Of a stretch of DNA of 64,000 nucleotides, positions 29,994-39,199 are shown in pieces. Position numbers and translations under genes: made by a program. The notes below the pieces were generated by a model. It was given only the letters and a program-made list of their open reading frames with translations, did no database searches and was not told where the DNA came from. The stretch's first letter is position 1, and every line of letters begins with the position of its first letter. Origin of the DNA: Sandaracinaceae bacterium (GTDB lineage Bacteria > Myxococcota_A > Polyangia > Polyangiales > Sandaracinaceae); NCBI GenBank assembly GCA_040218145.1, contig JAVJQK010000041.1:53398-117397 (forward strand), read 5' to 3'.

Positions 29994-31181
29994 TCAGATC
30001 TCGTGAATGTCGAGGGTGTTGCCCTCGCTGCCGCCCGTGACCATGCGCAGCCGGGTCGGGATCCGGAGGGCGACGACCCCCTCCTCCACCGACGCGCCGG
30101 CCTTCGCGCTCGCCATGATCCCGCGGTTCCACTCGTCGTCCCACGAGTAGTTGAAGCAGTTGCACGCCACGCAGCGCTTCTCGAGGCCCTCGAGCACGAT
30201 GTCGCGCGCCAGATCGCTCTTCAGCGCGCTGATGAGGCTCTCCTCGGTGAGGTTCCGCCCTTGATGCCAGCAGAGGTAGAAGCCGTGATCCGAGAAGCCG
30301 ATGAACTTCTGCGGGATCTTGCAGCCATCGATGGGGCGGTATCGCCGGTCCTTGCGCGCGTAGGTGTCGAAGTGCTCGAGGAGCATCTCCCGGTCGTTGA
30401 ACCAGGTGTTGGTCTTCTTGCACTCCTGCTCGACGCGCCGGATCTGCTCGTTCGCGATCGCCTGCTGCTCGGGCGACATCTGCAGGTCGACCGTCTCGGG
30501 GACCACCTCGACGTGGCTGAACCCGCAGTAGGCATACTTGAAGCCGCCGATGTCCTGGATGACGCGGAAGCTGTCGAAGAGACAGTCGTAGTTGTCACGC
30601 TGCATCACCGTGTTGGTGCCCCACGTGACCGAAGACTTCTCCGCCAACAGCCGCAGGGTCTTCAGCGAGCGCTGATACGTGCCCTCGCGCCGGCGGATGT
30701 GATCGTGCGCCTTCTCCGTGCCGTCGATGCTGATCGTCAGGCAGTCGAGCTGCGACAACAGATCGAGGTGCTTCTCGCGGATGAGGGTCCCGTTCGAGAC
30801 CATCTGCACCTTCGCGCCGAGCGAGAAGGCGTGCTCGAGCAGCTCGATGATCTTCGGGTGCACGAACGGCTCGCCGCCCGAGAAGCTCAGGTACTCGACG
30901 CCGACCTCGACCGCCTCGGTCATCACGCGCTTGCAGCGCTCGGCGTCCATGAAGAGCGCCTCGCTCGGGCGCCGGCACATCTGGCACTTGAGGTTGCAGT
31001 ACTCGCTGAGCGCGATGTCCATGCGGACGAAGTTGCTGAAGAGCACCTCGGCTCCGCAGCCGGGGCACGCCTCGGTCTCGAGCGCCTCGCGGCCGCTCAT
31101 GCGGTGGGTGACCTCGGTCGCGCAGGCGCCGCAGGCCCGCGTCCGCTCGCCCTCGACGCTCGTCGCGCCCACGCCGCTCAC
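29994..31181 (-). CDS. Radical SAM protein with N-terminal zinc ribbon and SPASM-like tail
   Basis: 395 residues. An N-terminal CxxC...CxxC ribbon (CGACATEV ... CPGCGAEV), the radical SAM cluster motif CNLKCQMC (CX3CX2C), the GGEP motif (SFSGGEPFVHP), and a C-terminal Cys-rich region (CKIP ... CWHQ ... CVACNC) like a SPASM auxiliary-cluster domain. The GTG 31181 overlaps the stop of the upstream radical SAM gene. With the neighbouring glycosyltransferases, the substrate may be a glycan or nucleotide sugar rather than a peptide; this is inference. Confidence 0.85.
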   Translation of the reverse strand: MSGVGATSVEGERTRACGACATEVTHRMSGREALETEACPGCGAEVLFSNFVRMDIALSEYCNLKCQMCRRPSEALFMDAERCKRVMTEAVEVGVEYLSFSGGEPFVHPKIIELLEHAFSLGAKVQMVSNGTLIREKHLDLLSQLDCLTISIDGTEKAHDHIRRREGTYQRSLKTLRLLAEKSSVTWGTNTVMQRDNYDCLFDSFRVIQDIGGFKYAYCGFSHVEVVPETVDLQMSPEQQAIANEQIRRVEQECKKTNTWFNDREMLLEHFDTYARKDRRYRPIDGCKIPQKFIGFSDHGFYLCWHQGRNLTEESLISALKSDLARDIVLEGLEKRCVACNCFNYSWDDEWNRGIMASAKAGASVEEGVVALRIPTRLRMVTGGSEGNTLDIHEI

Positions 31182-32266
31182 TTCGCTGCCCCAAGGGCCG
31201 CCGCCGGGGCTGCGGACTTCTCGAGCAGAACCTGGGCTGGAGGCGCGTAGGTCACGTCGGCGTCGCGGTCGCTCGCGTCGAAGGTCTCGACGTCGGAGCA
31301 CGCGGCCAGGCAACCCGGGCAGCGCTCCGTCAGGGCCAGGGTCTGCAGCTGCTCGTGGTGGACCGAGTGCCAGACGTCGGTGAGCGTCGCGCCTTCGTTC
31401 ACGTTGCCCATCAGGTCGGCCTCGCTCCGCATGAAGAAGCAGGGATAGATGTTGCCGCGGAAGTCGACGAGCAGGAACTTGCTCGGGAGGTAGCAGCCGC
31501 CCGGCGGGATGGGGCGCTTGCCGAACGCGAGGTAGTCGGGGATCACGCCGAAGAGCGACTCGGTGAAGATCTTCACGCCCAGCCTCTCGGCGTGCTCGGC
31601 GAGGTCCTCGAGCGCGGCGATGATGCGCGGCTTCGGCGTGCGCAGCAGCGAGAAGCGCGGGATGTCCTTGTTCGGGCCGCTGATCTCGGTCTGGAACGGC
31701 TGGAAGCTCACCTCGCCCACGCCCAGCTCCGCCGCCAGCGAGACGAGCGGCTTCAGGTGGTCGAGCGACTCCTTGAGGATGACGCCGCTGAGGCCGATCT
31801 CGATCCCGCGCTCGAGGCACGCGCGCGCGGTGGCCACGGACTTGTCGTAGTTGCCCTCGCCCCGCAGGCGGTCGTGGATGTCGCGCGGGCCGTCGATGCT
31901 GATGTGGAGCGCCACGCTCGGGCAACGCTCGAGGCGGTCGAGGTGCGCGTCCGTGATCATCGTGCCGTTGGTGACGATGTCCTGGCGCTCGAAGCCGATG
32001 GCGTGCGCGTGCTCGACGATGTCGAGGAAGTCCTTGCGCATGAAGCTCTCCGCGCCGCACGGCACGAAGGTCCTGGCGCCGAGCGCGCGCGCCTCGTCGA
32101 GGAGCGCGATGGCCTTGTCGAAGTCGACGCCGTGCTGCTTCAGCTCCCAGACGCTGCACATCTCGCACTTGAGGTTGCAGTAGACGGTCAGCTCGACCGC
32201 CAGCTCGTCGAGCGGCATGGAGAGCGCGGGGTGGCGCGTCAGGGTGGGTAGCTCTCGGCGTGTCAT
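31178..32266 (-). CDS. Radical SAM protein with SPASM-like domain
   Basis: 362 residues. CX3CX2C motif CNLKCEMC near residue 30, a beta-alpha barrel, and a C-terminal SPASM-like set of Cys (GGCYLPSK, NIYPCFFM, CPGCLAAC). The usual GGEP is replaced by CGAES, so cofactor contacts may differ. Its ATG overlaps the stop of the glycosyltransferase gene and its stop overlaps the second radical SAM gene, giving a three-gene unit with overlapping ends. Confidence 0.87.
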   Translation of the reverse strand: MTRRELPTLTRHPALSMPLDELAVELTVYCNLKCEMCSVWELKQHGVDFDKAIALLDEARALGARTFVPCGAESFMRKDFLDIVEHAHAIGFERQDIVTNGTMITDAHLDRLERCPSVALHISIDGPRDIHDRLRGEGNYDKSVATARACLERGIEIGLSGVILKESLDHLKPLVSLAAELGVGEVSFQPFQTEISGPNKDIPRFSLLRTPKPRIIAALEDLAEHAERLGVKIFTESLFGVIPDYLAFGKRPIPPGGCYLPSKFLLVDFRGNIYPCFFMRSEADLMGNVNEGATLTDVWHSVHHEQLQTLALTERCPGCLAACSDVETFDASDRDADVTYAPPAQVLLEKSAAPAAALGAAK

Positions 32267-33180
32267 GCGCTCTCCCGGATGGCCGGCCGCTCCTGTCGGA
32301 GCTGGGCGCGGCAGGTCTCGATCACGAAGTCGACGTCGTTGGCGTACCCGTTCTTCACCCAGCGGCCGTGCTCGTCGAGCACGTACCAGCGCAGGTCACC
32401 CCGGACGAAGTCGCGGAGCGCCTCGTCTTCGGGGTGCTTGTCCATGAAGTAGACGGCGTTCTTCACGTAGGTGTCGTAGCTGGGGGGCAGCTCGCGGATC
32501 TCGCAGCGGAAGGGGTCTCGCGGCGCCGGGTCCTCGACGTGGAGCACCCGCGCCTCGTCCGCTTCGACGATGCGATAGCCCGCCCGGTGCAGACGGTAGC
32601 CCAGCTCGGTGTCCTCGAGGCCCCAGCCACGAAACCCCGCGTCGAAGGAGAGCTCCGGGCCGCCGAGGCTCACCGAGAAGTTGCAGGAGTAGACGTAGAT
32701 CCAGGGCGAGGCGTGCTCGGTGACCGGCGCGTCCAGCTCCACCAGGCGATCGTCGCGCTCGGCGGCGAGGATGGTGGCCAGCTCGGGGATCCCGCCCGGC
32801 TCCTCGAACATGCGGTGCCGGTAGCCGATGGCCACGCTCCGCTCCGCGTCCGCCTCGGCGTGCGCGCGCAGGTGCTGCGTGACGAAGTCCGGGCGCACCA
32901 GCACGTCATCGTCCACGAAGATCACCACGTCGCCGATCGCCCGCTCGATGCCGAGGTTACGCGCCTGACCGGCTCGAAATCCCTCGTCTTCTTGCCAGGC
33001 GTACTCGAGCGGCAGCTGCGCCTCGTACGCGCGCGCCACCGACTCGGTCTCGTCGCCCGAGCCGTCGTCGCAGACGACGACGCGCGCGAGCGCGTCTCGG
33101 TCCTGATGGACCAGGCACGCGAGCAGCTCTCGGAGCCGCGCGGCGCGCCGGTAGGTCGGTATGACGACGGTCGCCCTCAA
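32263..33180 (-). CDS. Family 2 glycosyltransferase (galactosyltransferase-like)
   Basis: 305 residues. GT-A fold start (ATVVIPTYRR), donor/metal motif VDDD, GQARNLG, and a C-terminal acceptor motif FRGWGLEDTELGYRL as in glyco_transf_7C proteins. Cytoplasmic. The start is probably TTG at 33180, giving the canonical beginning; no better start is near. It resembles the middle domain of the 33857-35962 fusion, suggesting they act on the same glycan. Confidence 0.88.
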   Translation of the reverse strand: MRATVVIPTYRRAARLRELLACLVHQDRDALARVVVCDDGSGDETESVARAYEAQLPLEYAWQEDEGFRAGQARNLGIERAIGDVVIFVDDDVLVRPDFVTQHLRAHAEADAERSVAIGYRHRMFEEPGGIPELATILAAERDDRLVELDAPVTEHASPWIYVYSCNFSVSLGGPELSFDAGFRGWGLEDTELGYRLHRAGYRIVEADEARVLHVEDPAPRDPFRCEIRELPPSYDTYVKNAVYFMDKHPEDEALRDFVRGDLRWYVLDEHGRWVKNGYANDVDFVIETCRAQLRQERPAIRESA

Positions 33181-33201
33181 CGTGGCGCCGAGGGTGCCAC
33201 G

Positions 33202-33816
33202 TCAGCGCATGAGGAGGAAGACCGCCCCGCCAGCGGCGGCCGCCATGAACATGAAGAGCGCCGCGCCGATGAGCACGATCTTGAAGACCCCGCCGCCCTC
33301 TTCCGCCTGCGCGTGGGCCTGCCCGTGGGCCTGCGCGTGGGCATGGGCGGGCTGCGGGTAGCTCCCCGAGGGGGCCTGCATGTTGGGGCTCGAGAAGTGG
33401 GCCGCCGCCGCGGCGCCGTCGAGCGCGACCGTCCTGGGCACGTTGGGATCGTGCCCGGGGTTCGCGACGCCGCCGCTGGGCGTGAGGGCCGGATAGTCAC
33501 CGCTGGGCAGGGCGACCGTCCTCGGCATGTCGCTGTTGGCGTTCCCGAAGTCCGGCGCGGGGCCGAACCCGGACTCGGCCGAGAGCCCCTCGAGCGCGAC
33601 GGTGCGCTCGTAGGGCGCGTCCGCGTCGCGGCTGGCCGCCGGAGCGGGCAGGTTCACGGGCGCGGGCGCCGGCTGCGGCGCTCCGAACGCAGGGGCCAGC
33701 TGCCCCGCGGGGCTGCTCGGCGAGGTCGGACCGTCTTCGTTCTCCAGCGCCCACGCGGGCGCCTGCTGCATGACGGTTCGTTCTTCTTCTTCTTCGTCGT
33801 CGTCCACCGCGCCCAT
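33202..33816 (-). CDS. Tail-anchored protein with RTV(A/M) repeats
   Basis: 204 residues. An acidic N-terminus (DDDEEEEERTV), four spaced Arg-Thr-Val motifs (ERTVM, ERTVALEG, PRTVALPSG, PRTVALDGA), a His/Ala-rich stretch (AHAHAQAHGQAH), and one C-terminal transmembrane helix (about 178-200). The repeated Thr in a constant context could be kinase or FHA-recognition sites. ATG 33816 has CACAAT six bases upstream. Family unknown. It sits between two glycosyltransferase genes. Confidence 0.65.
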   Translation of the reverse strand: MGAVDDDEEEEERTVMQQAPAWALENEDGPTSPSSPAGQLAPAFGAPQPAPAPVNLPAPAASRDADAPYERTVALEGLSAESGFGPAPDFGNANSDMPRTVALPSGDYPALTPSGGVANPGHDPNVPRTVALDGAAAAAHFSSPNMQAPSGSYPQPAHAHAQAHGQAHAQAEEGGGVFKIVLIGAALFMFMAAAAGGAVFLLMR

Positions 33817-33856
33817 GCGCGCATTGTGCCCTCGGTGGACGCCGCGTCCAAGGGGG

Positions 33857-35962
33857 TCACCGCACCGAGCGTTGAACGCCGTTCGGGATGATGTGTTGGA
33901 TGTCTTTGACACCGAAATGAGGGTCTGCGGTCGTGAGGACGATGACCTCGGACAGCGAGATCCCTTCCGTCTCGAGCCAGGTGAGGGTGGACTCCAGCTC
34001 CGGCGCGGTCCGGGGCGTGACGATCAGCCTCGCGCTCACCTCGAGCTCCGCCGCTCTCAGCGCCTCGATCCCGCGGCGCCAGCGCGCAGCGCAGCCCGGC
34101 GCGTGCAAGGCGTCGTGCAGTGCGTCGGAGCACGTGAAGACGTCGACGACCGCGCCGCGCAGCCCCGCGTCGCGCGCCCGCGCCGCCAGCCCGGGAGCCG
34201 CGAAGGCGTGCCCCATCGTCTGGAGCGAGACCCAGGAGACGGCGGCCGCCGCGGCGTGGAGCAAAGGGAAGAAGTCCGGGTGCTCGGCCGGCTCTCCGCC
34301 CAGCACGTAGACGGTCTGCGCGCCGATCTTCTCGGCGTAGGCCACCCGGTCGAGCAGCTCGTGCAGCGGCACGCCGCCCGGCTGGACGTGGTGGAGGCGC
34401 GCGTGATGCGCCGAGCGCTGGCGCGCCGCGCCGCCGACCTCGATCCCCACCGTCATCGGGCGGGCGCACGTCTCGTCGATGTCGGCGCGCGATCGCTCGA
34501 CGTAGCGCTGGACGGCGTCGTCCTCCGCGTGTCGACGCGCCAGGATGGCGAGGTTCTGGAGGTAGCCCTCGAAGCGGGCGAGGCTGGGCTCGCGCTCCCG
34601 GAACGGGTTGCGCCAGCCATCCTCTTCCGGGTCGACGACGTGGTGTCCGACCGCGAAGCGGCTGAACACGAAGCGACCGCCGCCGCGGTGGAGGCGCACG
34701 CCGAGGTCCACGTCCTCGAGCCCCCAGCCGACGAACTCGTCGCTGAAGCCGCCCACCCGATCGAAGAGCGCCTTCGAGAGCGAGAGGTTGCCGGTGTAGG
34801 TGAGCGGCCACGGGTCCTCGAGCCAGTCGAGGTTGTCGAGGCAGGCGCGCAGCGTCGGCTCGCGCGAGCGGTCGAGGATGATCGGCAGGGCGCGCACGTC
34901 GCGCCCGAGCACCTCGCGCGGCCGGTGGATGAGCCCGAGATCGTGCAGGTTGTAGCCGCTGAGGTAGCCGAGCAGCACGGCGCCCTCCACGCGACGGTGC
35001 ACCCAGTCGAGGTGCCAGAGGAAGTCCGGGTCCACGGCCACGTCCGCGTCGAGGAAGGCCAGGGTCTCGTGCGACGCCTCGTCCGCGCCGCGCTGCCGCG
35101 CCTGACCAGCTCGGAAGTCGGCGTCGCCTTGGCGGAGCAGCCGCACGTTCGCCGGCATGTCCTCGAAGATCGGGCCGAGGTCCTCGCTCGAGCCGTCGTC
35201 CACCACGATCACCTCGTAGCGATCCTCCGGGTAGGTCTGCGAGGCCAGCCGCGTGACGACGTCGGCGAGGATGCCGACCCGATCGTAGGCCGGCACGATC
35301 ACGCTGAAGCCGGTCGGCGTCTCGCTCCGCGCCGGCTCGTCGAGCGCGTCCACGCGCGGGATGGCGAGCCGGTCCCCGTCCCAGTCGAGGTCCGCGGCGA
35401 CCGTGAACGCGGCGTCGAAGCCCGCCTCCCGGACCGCGCGGCGCGCGATGGGAGGCGCCTCTCCGTACGGGTAGGCGAAGAGCGCGGGGCGCAGGCCGAG
35501 CTCCCGGTCGAAGGCCTCGAGCGAGCGCGCCAGCTCGCTCCGCAGCCGCGCGAGGTGACCCGCCTCGTCCTCGTCGTGCAGGCGCCACCCCATGCGTGGG
35601 TGGGTGTGGGCGTGGCAGCCCAGCGTCCAGCCCGCGTCGCGGAGCCGCTTCAGATCCTCCCAGGTCAGGAACTCCGGCGACGTCTCCACGAACGCCGTGG
35701 GCACGAAGAGGGTGGCCGGCATGTCCAGCGCGGCGAGCACGGGCGCGGCGTGCGCGAGGATCGAGGCGTGCGCGTCGTCGAAGGAGATCGTGAAGGCGTC
35801 GGCGCCGGGCGGCGCGTCGACGTAGCGCTCGAGCGAGACGCCGCGCTTGCCGGCTCGTCGTCGCGCGGTGACGAGGTCGCGCAGCCCGTCGCGCGAGACC
35901 GTCTGCCGTCGGCGCGGGGCGCCGTCGCACACGTAGTGGAGGTAGAGGTTCTCCGCGCTCAC
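33857..35962 (-). CDS. Fusion: NodB-type deacetylase, GT2 glycosyltransferase, degenerate radical SAM domain
   Basis: 701 residues. (1) Polysaccharide deacetylase (1-215) with Asp62-Asp63 and the HxxxH zinc motif H117/H121. (2) GT2 domain (218-475) with VIVPAYDR, LDAD (304-307) and WGLEDVDL. (3) A C-terminal barrel (about 502-690) that keeps the radical SAM GGEPAEHPDFF segment (555-565) but has no CX3CX2C where the cluster should be (508-520), so it cannot bind the 4Fe-4S cluster in the usual way. The GTG 35962 lies seven bases after TAGTCC. It probably builds and trims a surface glycan. Confidence 0.85.
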   Translation of the reverse strand: MSAENLYLHYVCDGAPRRRQTVSRDGLRDLVTARRRAGKRGVSLERYVDAPPGADAFTISFDDAHASILAHAAPVLAALDMPATLFVPTAFVETSPEFLTWEDLKRLRDAGWTLGCHAHTHPRMGWRLHDEDEAGHLARLRSELARSLEAFDRELGLRPALFAYPYGEAPPIARRAVREAGFDAAFTVAADLDWDGDRLAIPRVDALDEPARSETPTGFSVIVPAYDRVGILADVVTRLASQTYPEDRYEVIVVDDGSSEDLGPIFEDMPANVRLLRQGDADFRAGQARQRGADEASHETLAFLDADVAVDPDFLWHLDWVHRRVEGAVLLGYLSGYNLHDLGLIHRPREVLGRDVRALPIILDRSREPTLRACLDNLDWLEDPWPLTYTGNLSLSKALFDRVGGFSDEFVGWGLEDVDLGVRLHRGGGRFVFSRFAVGHHVVDPEEDGWRNPFREREPSLARFEGYLQNLAILARRHAEDDAVQRYVERSRADIDETCARPMTVGIEVGGAARQRSAHHARLHHVQPGGVPLHELLDRVAYAEKIGAQTVYVLGGEPAEHPDFFPLLHAAAAAVSWVSLQTMGHAFAAPGLAARARDAGLRGAVVDVFTCSDALHDALHAPGCAARWRRGIEALRAAELEVSARLIVTPRTAPELESTLTWLETEGISLSEVIVLTTADPHFGVKDIQHIIPNGVQRSVR

Positions 35963-35969
35963 CGGGGCC

Positions 35970-35975
35970 GGACTA
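35970..35975 (-). promoter_or_regulatory. Putative -10 element of the deacetylase-GT2 fusion gene
   Basis: TAGTCC seven bases before the GTG at 35962; no Shine-Dalgarno. Confidence 0.4.
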
Positions 35976-36163
35976 TGTCACATCGGCGGCGTGGGCAGAG
36001 ATGCTGCCCGGGGTGAGCCCCCTTCCCCCCAGAAGCGGCCCACCCCGGACACGGGTTTCCCAGTTTGCATCGCTCGTGCCGTCCCGGGATCCGGATCACC
36101 AGGGCACACGCTCGCGCAGAACGTGCGCGCCACGCGCGAGGTCTCGCGCAAGTCGCGCAACGC

Positions 36164-38512
36164 TCACGGCCCGGACCGTCGCCGCGCCCAGGCGGCCACC
36201 CACCGCGAGACGGGCAAGCCGAGGAGGCCGAGCAGCACGGCGAGCCAGCCGAAGAGGAGGACCTGACGCCAGTAGAGCCCGCTCTCTGGCCGATAGGTCA
36301 TCACCACCTGGTGAGCCCCGGCGGGGACCGGGATGGCGCGCACGAAGCCGTTCGCCCGGAAGACGGGAGCGCGCTCCCCGTCGACCCGCGCTCTCCAGCC
36401 GGGCAGCCAGGCCTCGTTGACGACCACGACGCCCTCCGTCGGCGCCTCGATCGTGAAGCGCACCACGTCCGGGCGCAGCTCCCAGCGGGTGGCCGACGCG
36501 CGGGGCCGGCCCGCGCGGGCGGCTCCGGCGGCGCTCGGTGGCGGCGCGTCCGAGGGATCCACTGCGCCGTCGAGGATGGCGATCGCGCTCGGCGCCAGCT
36601 CGATCGTGCGCGAGAGCGCGTCACGCCGGCTCTCGACCCGCTCGACCTCGGACGTCGGCACGAAGTACGCGCCGGGGAGAGCATCCATGAGCTCCGTGAC
36701 CGTGCGCTCGCCCTCGCCGCGGTGGACGACGCGAGCGTTCAGCACCTCGCCGAGCGCCTCCGGAGGGGGGAGGTAATGTCGATCCCAGCCGTGGATGAAG
36801 TGCGGTCCCTGGAGCGCATATCGCACGTTGAATTGCGGCGCGAGCTGTGGGTGAGCGCGCAGATTGCCGACCACGCGCTCGTAGCTCGCGAGCAGGAGCG
36901 GATCCTGGTAGCCGCGGAAGTCGCGCCGCCGGAGCCGGGTCCCGGAGCGCGAGCCGATCGCGAACTCGTCCATGTAGCGCCACCGCTCGCGCGTGTTGGG
37001 CGCGTGCGGGACCACGGCGGCGGCGGCCGGCTCGTCCCAGCGCGGCTGTCCGGGCCGCATGTGCCGATGGTCGGGCAGCGCCTGGGTGACGTCGACGAGC
37101 ACGATCGCCGCGAGGGGGAGCGCCCAGACGATCGAGCCCTGATGAAACGGCGGCCGCAGCGTCCGCGAGCCGAGCAGCAGCGCGAACGCCAGACCCAGGA
37201 GCCCCGGGCCCCAGCCGTCCACCAGGACGAGCGCGACGATCCCGAGCAACAGGAGCAGCCCGCTCGCCACCCGGAGGCGCCGTCCGAGCGCGCCCACGAA
37301 CGCCTTCTTCTCGCTCGGGAGCCCCAGCGCGACGATGCCCGCGGCGCAGGGCCCCAGCCACGCCTGGTACCGATACGGCGCGCGGAAGAGGTCGAAGACG
37401 GGCAGCCAGTCGTAGGCGAGTCGGAACACCCATCCGCCGAGCGAGAGCGCGACGCTCAGCGCGCCCATCACGACGAAGAGCCACGGCAGGTTGCTGCCCG
37501 CGCTCCGCATCTTCGCGTGGCGGAGCGCGAGGGGGGTCAGGGCGAGCGCGAGCAGCCCGACGTAGAGGTGGTTGCCCGGCATGGGCCAGACGAGCGCGAT
37601 CAGCTGCTCCGTCTCGAGGCTGCCCTGCGCGATGCTCTCGAAGCTCCGACCCGCCTGCACGGAGTGGGTGCTCAGCTCCGCTCCGGGGACGAGCATGACG
37701 CCGAGCAGCGCCGCGCCGATCAGCGGGACGGTCGCGAGCGCGGGCAGGCCGCGGAGCATCTCGCGCCCGGCCTCGCGTGACTCCTCACCGATCCGGAACG
37801 TCGTGTAGACCGCGGTGAAGGCGCACGCGAGCCAGAGCGCGGGCGGCGAGCCGGTCCAGCCGCAGAGAGCGGTCGCGAGCGCGAGGAGCAGGCCGTCGGG
37901 CACGCGCCGGAGGGTGACCAGGCGCTCGCTCGCCCAGAGCATGGCGGGCAGCCACGCGTAGCCGGCGGTGAGGTTGAGCTCCCAGTTGTTGCGCATGAAC
38001 GGCGCCGCCTCGAGGAGCACCGCGCCGACCAGAGCGCCGGCCCAGCTCGCGCCGATGCGTCGCAGCCAGAGCAGACCGAAGAGGCCGCAGATCGCGAACG
38101 AGGCGACCACGCGGAAGGTCGCCCAGCCGAGGCCCGGGCTCGGCCCCGAGACGGCGCAGATGGCCCAGTTGAGCGGGTGGTAGGTGCCCGCCTGCGGGTC
38201 GGCGTGGAACGGGTAGCCGCCGCGGTCGTAGGGGTTCCAGTAGGGCAGCTCGCCCGCGTGGATCGAGTCGCAGAGGAAGACGAGATCCGGCCAGTACTGC
38301 TCCGGGACGTCCCACTCGAAGTAGCTCGCCTGTCCGCTGAAGAGGGGCCAGAAGAGGTAGACGGTGGCGGCGAGCACCGCGCCGACCGCGATCCCGATCG
38401 AGACGCGGCGCCGTCGCCGATAGCGATCGTGCACGGGCTGGATCGCGTCCAGCGACGGCATGCTCATCCGCGCTGGCGGCGGCATGGACGGATCGCGCGG
38501 CCCCTCCCTCAC
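36164..38512 (-). CDS. YfhO-family polytopic membrane protein
   Basis: 782 residues with about 12-13 hydrophobic helices and a C-terminal extracytoplasmic beta domain (about 660-760; VVVNEAWLPGWRARVDGE is a family hallmark). Conserved N-terminal loops include FEWDVPEQYWP and GELPYWNPYDRGGYPF. Homologues are linked to glycosylation of envelope polymers (GT-C-like fold). The GTG 38512 has TATGCA six bases upstream; an internal ATG at 38467 is an alternative. Fits the glycan block. Confidence 0.85.
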   Translation of the reverse strand: MREGPRDPSMPPPARMSMPSLDAIQPVHDRYRRRRRVSIGIAVGAVLAATVYLFWPLFSGQASYFEWDVPEQYWPDLVFLCDSIHAGELPYWNPYDRGGYPFHADPQAGTYHPLNWAICAVSGPSPGLGWATFRVVASFAICGLFGLLWLRRIGASWAGALVGAVLLEAAPFMRNNWELNLTAGYAWLPAMLWASERLVTLRRVPDGLLLALATALCGWTGSPPALWLACAFTAVYTTFRIGEESREAGREMLRGLPALATVPLIGAALLGVMLVPGAELSTHSVQAGRSFESIAQGSLETEQLIALVWPMPGNHLYVGLLALALTPLALRHAKMRSAGSNLPWLFVVMGALSVALSLGGWVFRLAYDWLPVFDLFRAPYRYQAWLGPCAAGIVALGLPSEKKAFVGALGRRLRVASGLLLLLGIVALVLVDGWGPGLLGLAFALLLGSRTLRPPFHQGSIVWALPLAAIVLVDVTQALPDHRHMRPGQPRWDEPAAAAVVPHAPNTRERWRYMDEFAIGSRSGTRLRRRDFRGYQDPLLLASYERVVGNLRAHPQLAPQFNVRYALQGPHFIHGWDRHYLPPPEALGEVLNARVVHRGEGERTVTELMDALPGAYFVPTSEVERVESRRDALSRTIELAPSAIAILDGAVDPSDAPPPSAAGAARAGRPRASATRWELRPDVVRFTIEAPTEGVVVVNEAWLPGWRARVDGERAPVFRANGFVRAIPVPAGAHQVVMTYRPESGLYWRQVLLFGWLAVLLGLLGLPVSRWVAAWARRRSGP

Positions 38513-38569
38513 GCGGCCTGCATATCACGGGATCACACGTGACCTCTTCACAGTCGATCGCGGACCGCG

Positions 38570-38575
38570 TACACC
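38570..38575 (+). promoter_or_regulatory. Putative -10 element of the coiled-coil gene
   Basis: TACACC nine bases before the ATG at 38585, no Shine-Dalgarno. Confidence 0.3.
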
Positions 38576-38584
38576 CGTTCGCCC

Positions 38585-39175
38585 ATGGCGATGCAGCAAG
38601 AAGAAGCCCTCCCCGCAGAGACCGCCCCCGAGCCCGTCGCGAGCAGCGACGAGAGCGCCGCCTCGAGCGCGCCCGTCGATGAGGCGGCCCAGGCCGAGAA
38701 GGAGCGAGAGCGCATCCAGCAGCAGCTCGCGCAGCTCGAGCGCAAGCAGGCCGAGCTCAAGCGCGCGCTCGCGATGGCGAACCACCCCGATCTGGCCGAC
38801 GCCCTTCGGCAGGTCGAGGGCCGCGCCTACGGCGTGACCCGGGTCGAGGAGCAGCTCGCGCAGCCGCTCAGCAAGGGCGAGGAGCGCCAGCGCGCGAAGC
38901 TCGAGAAGAAGCTCGGCGCCGCCCGCGAGAAGCGCGCCGCGCTCGACGCGCAGATCGCCGAGATCGAGGCCGAGCTCGGCGGACTGGTCGAGGATCGCGT
39001 CGCGGAGCTCCACGCCCAGCGACAGACCGCGCTCCACCAGCTCTTCACCGTGCTGGCCCAGCACAGCGACGGCTTCGAGGCCGCCGGCCTCAAGGTGGCC
39101 GAGCTCATCCCGGAGCTCGACGACTGGCTGCCGGAGCTGCGCACGATGGCCGGCGACGTCGCAGACGCCGAGTGA
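38585..39175 (+). CDS. Coiled-coil protein of unknown function
   Basis: 196 residues. An acidic Ala/Ser/Glu-rich N-terminus followed by long heptad-like helices (ERERIQQQLAQLERKQAELKR; KLEKKLGAAREKRAALDAQIAEIEAEL). No signal or membrane segment. I recognise no family. It is divergent from the YfhO-like gene and 24 nt before the epimerase gene. Confidence 0.7.
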   Translation: MAMQQEEALPAETAPEPVASSDESAASSAPVDEAAQAEKERERIQQQLAQLERKQAELKRALAMANHPDLADALRQVEGRAYGVTRVEEQLAQPLSKGEERQRAKLEKKLGAAREKRAALDAQIAEIEAELGGLVEDRVAELHAQRQTALHQLFTVLAQHSDGFEAAGLKVAELIPELDDWLPELRTMAGDVADAE

Positions 39176-39186
39176 CCGAGTAGTGG

Positions 39187-39192
39187 TATGGT
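39187..39192 (+). promoter_or_regulatory. Putative -10 element of the epimerase gene
   Basis: TATGGT seven bases before the GTG at 39200; no Shine-Dalgarno. It favours 39200 over the ATG at 39188, which lies inside the element. Confidence 0.5.
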
Positions 39193-39199
39193 GCCCGCC

